Shown: positions 13,548 through 16,049 of the stretch, piece by piece
How the letters are laid out: each line of letters starts with the position of its first letter
Numbering within the stretch: position 1 is the stretch's first letter
Assembly (NCBI GenBank): GCA_039812845.1
Contig: JBDIBK010000099.1
Span: 1 to 16,049 of the forward strand
Source: JACTMJ01 sp039812845
Lineage (GTDB): Bacteria; Acidobacteriota; Terriglobia; Bryobacterales; Bryobacteraceae
Direction of reading: 5' to 3'
Length of the DNA stretch: 16,049 nucleotides
Translations under genes and position numbers: made by a program
The notes under the pieces: model-generated
What the model saw: the letters and a program-made list of their open reading frames with translations, nothing else
Told to the model about the DNA's origin: nothing
Databases searched by the model: none

Positions 13548-15410
13548 ATGCTACGCCGTTCCCTCCTCGCGGCTCTCGCCACCGCTCCCGCGCTGAGCCA
13601 GCAACCCAGCCGTCAAGGAGCTTTGCTCAACGGCTTGCGCCGGGAACACCCGCGGCTGATGTTGACCGCGGAATCGCTGGAAGCGGCGCGAAAGGCCGTG
13701 GCCGAGGACGCAACGGCCGCGGAGTTGCTCGTTAAGCTTCGCGTGCGGGGGGAGAATCTGCTGCGGCAGGAACCGGTGAAGCATCGGCTTATCGGCCCAC
13801 GGCTGCTAACCCAGAGCCGTCGTTGTGTGGAGCGAGTCTACGTTTTCGCCGCGCTTTGCCACCTTGGCCCACCCAGCGAGCGCTGGCTTGACGGAGCGCG
13901 AGCCAACCTGCGCGCGGCCGCCGCATTTCCGGATTGGAACCCGTCCCACTTCCTTGATGCCGCGGAGATGACGCACGCGTTCGCCATCGCCTACGACTGG
14001 TTATTCGACCGTCTGGATGAAGGCGATAAAACGATGATTCGTGAGGCGATCATCGCCAAGGGGCTGAGGCCCGCCATCGACAAGGTCTACCGTGGCGGGA
14101 AAGACGGCACGATGACCGGCTGGGCGCTTCGCGAGAACAACTGGAACCAGGTCTGCAATGGGGGCATGATTCTGGGCGCGCTGGCGATCGCGGAGCGGGA
14201 ACCGGCTCTGGCGGAAGAGGTTCTCGGCTGCGCATTGCAGTCCCTTCCCAAAGCAATGCGGGAATTTGCGCCAGACGGCGGCTGGTATGAGGGAGTGGCT
14301 TACTGGGCGTACACGCTGCGCTACACCGTGCCGATTCTGGCGGCGCTCGACAGCGCGCTTGGCCGCCGGTTCGGCCTGGATGAGTTCCCTGGATTTTCAG
14401 AGACCGGAGACTTCTATCTCCATGCGATCGGGCCAACCGGGCTCGCCTTCAATTTCTCCGATTGCTCGCGAATCGGTGCGCGTGGCTTTCCGTGGCTTCA
14501 CTGGATGGCGCGCCGGTTTCAACGTCCCGTCTGGCATTGGGCGGCGGATAACGGCGACAGCGGCGCAAACCCACTGAGCCTGTTCTGGCGCGAACCGGCG
14601 GTTCGGACTCCCGCGCAGCTTCACACCCGGCGGGAAGCGGCATTCGTGGGAATGAACGCGGCCATGATCCGCTCCTCCTGGGACGACCCGGCGGCCTCCT
14701 ACGTTGGGTTTTATGCCGGGCACAACGGGGTGAGCCATTCCCAACTGGAGATGGGAACTTTTGTCTTCGATGCGCTCGGCGAGCGCTGGGTGGAAGAACT
14801 GGGGAGCGACGATTACGACCTTCCCGGCTATTTCGGCGACCGGCGCTGGGACTATTACAGGCTCAACAGCCAGGGGCAAAACGTCATCCTATTCGATGGC
14901 CGCAATCAGTCCGTGAAGGCGCAGGGGCGCATCACGTCGTCCGGAGCCGACAACGGCAGCGCACACGCCATCGCGGACCTCAGCGAAGGCTACGCGGAAC
15001 AGGCCCTGCGCGTTCGCCGCGGCGTGCGCCTGACCAATGAGAGAAGGCTGCTGCTCGTCCAGGATGAGTTTGAACTGAAAGCGCCGGCGATTTATCAGTG
15101 GCAGATCCACACCATGGCGCAGGTGAAGACGGATATTGACCGGGCGCAATTGATCATCGGCGACAAGACCGTGGAGGTACGCGTGCTCTCGCGTCTGCCC
15201 GTCGATTACGTCCTTGAAGAAGCACGGCCAGCGACGCTTGCACGCGGCGACGGCAAGACCGAAAACGCCAACGAGAAGTACCGCAAACTGGTCATTCGCA
15301 CGAGGGACAAAGTGCGGCGAGGAACGGTAGGCGTGCTGCTCCACCCGCTGCGCGATCCGAATGCGCCGCGCGGGGCAGGATTCGTAAAGCCGCTCGACGC
15401 CTGGGATTGA
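13548..15410 (+). CDS. Secreted heparinase II/III-like polysaccharide lyase
   Basis: 620-aa protein of the heparinase II/III type: an alpha/alpha toroid, then a beta-sandwich, which cleaves uronic-acid polysaccharides by elimination in the periplasm or outside the cell. ATG at 13548 opens a classical signal peptide (MLRRSLLAALATAPALS, cut near S17/Q18) with GGTGG just upstream; the in-frame extension to 13464 is unlikely. Catalytic-type residues are in place: ENNWNQ (N197/N198), GGWYEGVAYWAY (Y247, Y252), and HNGVSHSQLEMGTFVFDALGERW with H392 and H397. It sits 137 bp after the flippase on the same strand, so by position it may trim or degrade the polymer made by the cluster, as alginate lyase does in alginate clusters. 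It may also act on foreign glycans; the substrate cannot be read from sequence. Confidence 0.87.
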   Translation: MLRRSLLAALATAPALSQQPSRQGALLNGLRREHPRLMLTAESLEAARKAVAEDATAAELLVKLRVRGENLLRQEPVKHRLIGPRLLTQSRRCVERVYVFAALCHLGPPSERWLDGARANLRAAAAFPDWNPSHFLDAAEMTHAFAIAYDWLFDRLDEGDKTMIREAIIAKGLRPAIDKVYRGGKDGTMTGWALRENNWNQVCNGGMILGALAIAEREPALAEEVLGCALQSLPKAMREFAPDGGWYEGVAYWAYTLRYTVPILAALDSALGRRFGLDEFPGFSETGDFYLHAIGPTGLAFNFSDCSRIGARGFPWLHWMARRFQRPVWHWAADNGDSGANPLSLFWREPAVRTPAQLHTRREAAFVGMNAAMIRSSWDDPAASYVGFYAGHNGVSHSQLEMGTFVFDALGERWVEELGSDDYDLPGYFGDRRWDYYRLNSQGQNVILFDGRNQSVKAQGRITSSGADNGSAHAIADLSEGYAEQALRVRRGVRLTNERRLLLVQDEFELKAPAIYQWQIHTMAQVKTDIDRAQLIIGDKTVEVRVLSRLPVDYVLEEARPATLARGDGKTENANEKYRKLVIRTRDKVRRGTVGVLLHPLRDPNAPRGAGFVKPLDAWD

Positions 15411-15432
15411 CCTGCTTCGCGGACGTCTTTCG

Positions 15433-15475
15433 GCCGGCCGGCGGTGAAAACGAGCCCTCACCGCACCCGGCCGGC
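15433..15475. terminator. GC-rich hairpin between convergent genes
   Basis: Inner stem GCGGTGA (15441-15447) with TCACCGC (15458-15464), 10-nt loop. Outer stem GCCGGCCG (15433-15440) with CGGCCGGC (15468-15475), separated by a 3-nt bulge (15465-15467). The 15 pairs lie 22 bp after the lyase stop and 4 bp beyond the rpsA stop, so it could end transcripts from both sides. No U-tract follows on either strand. Confidence 0.6.
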
Positions 15476-15479
15476 GACG

Positions 15480-16049
15480 TTAGCCTTCGACCACTTCCAG
15501 TTCGATGGATTTCTTCTCTTCGTCGAGGGCGACGATCTTGAACCGGGACACCTGGCCGAGACGGGTTCCGCCCTGCTTCTTTTCATCCGCCAGGCTGCCA
15601 CCCTGCTTCCAGCGATTGGCAAGCTGCGCGCCAAGATCCTGAATGCTGGCGTGGCCCTGGTCGGCTTTGGCCTTCTCCTGCTTCTCTTTCGCTCCCGGCA
15701 ACGTGCAGCGGGCGTTGACGCGCTCGCCGAGCTCCACGCTCGCCTTCTGGCCCCGGATCTCGACGATACGGCCGGTTACCGTGTCGCCCACCTTGTGTTC
15801 CTTAATGAATTCGTCGGCGGGCGTCGGAATCAACTGGCGTGTGCCCAGGCGAATCCGGCGCTTCTCGAGTTCCACGGAGAGCACTTGCGCACGCACCGTT
15901 TCTCCGCTCTTGACGACTTCCTGCGGATGCTCAATGCGGGTCTCCGAAGCGAGGTCGCCAATATGGATCATCGCCTCAATGCCTTCTTCGAGTTCGACGA
16001 AGGCTCCGAACTTGGCGAGATTCGTGACCTTGCCCTCGACAATCGCGCC
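15480..16049 (-). CDS. rpsA: 30S ribosomal protein S1, C-terminal part (5' end outside window)
   Basis: Partial gene: 189 codons plus TAA, open to the window edge. The first residues read VEGKVTNLAKFGAFVELEEGIEAMIHIGDLA, a canonical S1 RNA-binding repeat with the GAFVEL and IHIGDL motifs, ending in VELEKRRIRLGTRQL. A second repeat follows (VGDTVTGRIVEIRGQKASVELGERVNARC). It is degenerate and interrupted by a Lys/Gln/Ala-rich stretch (PGAKEKQEKAKADQG to ADEKKQGG) before the closing strand KIVALDEEKKSIELEVVEG. S1 recruits mRNA to the 30S subunit. The ATG at 15971 is an internal Met within the first repeat, not the true start. An internal S1-repeat protein other than RpsA is possible but less likely. 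Confidence 0.88.
   Translation of the reverse strand, partial: GAIVEGKVTNLAKFGAFVELEEGIEAMIHIGDLASETRIEHPQEVVKSGETVRAQVLSVELEKRRIRLGTRQLIPTPADEFIKEHKVGDTVTGRIVEIRGQKASVELGERVNARCTLPGAKEKQEKAKADQGHASIQDLGAQLANRWKQGGSLADEKKQGGTRLGQVSRFKIVALDEEKKSIELEVVEG

Overview
This 16-kb, GC-rich window looks chromosomal. It most resembles an acidobacterium of the Solibacter/Bryobacter group. That placement is an inference from gene style: a receiver-less OmpR-type winged-helix protein, a PQQ dehydrogenase with an internal cytochrome c domain, a ribosomal protein S1 with a degenerate insert-bearing C-terminal repeat, and a secreted glycosylasparaginase-like hydrolase. No lineage marker such as rRNA is present.

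Left part (1-5756). An initiator tRNA (fMet) with its own clear promoter is read leftward. A Tat-exported glycosylasparaginase-like hydrolase follows, also leftward. A 414-bp gap carries a promoter and a dyad for the rightward orphan winged-helix regulator. Rightward aroA (EPSP synthase, shikimate pathway) and a lipoprotein PQQ/cytochrome c dehydrogenase come next.

Middle (5793-7781), leftward. A membrane-anchored SRPBCC-fold protein lies downstream of a complete Ada protein (alkylation-damage repair and regulator). A perfect 19-bp dyad lies just upstream of ada.

Glycan region (8064-15410). A glycosyltransferase of GT4 type and an FkbM methyltransferase run leftward. A second GT4-type enzyme, a Wzx-like flippase and a secreted heparinase II/III-like lyase run rightward. 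The two arms diverge from a ~0.5-kb region with no recognisable gene. Together they could assemble, methylate, export and trim a surface or exo-polysaccharide, but no polymerase or priming transferase is in the window. GC content drops sharply inside the glycosyltransferase genes (37% over 11161-11340 by hand count, against 75% at 11761-11820), which fits horizontal acquisition or mosaic exchange.

Right end (15480-16049). The 3' part of rpsA (ribosomal protein S1) reads leftward and runs off the window. It is separated from the lyase gene by a strong GC hairpin between convergent stops.

I found no CRISPR array, intact insertion sequence, prophage or obvious defence system. The items most worth a second look are the divergent glycan cluster and its odd central spacer, the internal-cytochrome dehydrogenase, the orphan winged-helix gene with its dyad, and the dyad upstream of ada.
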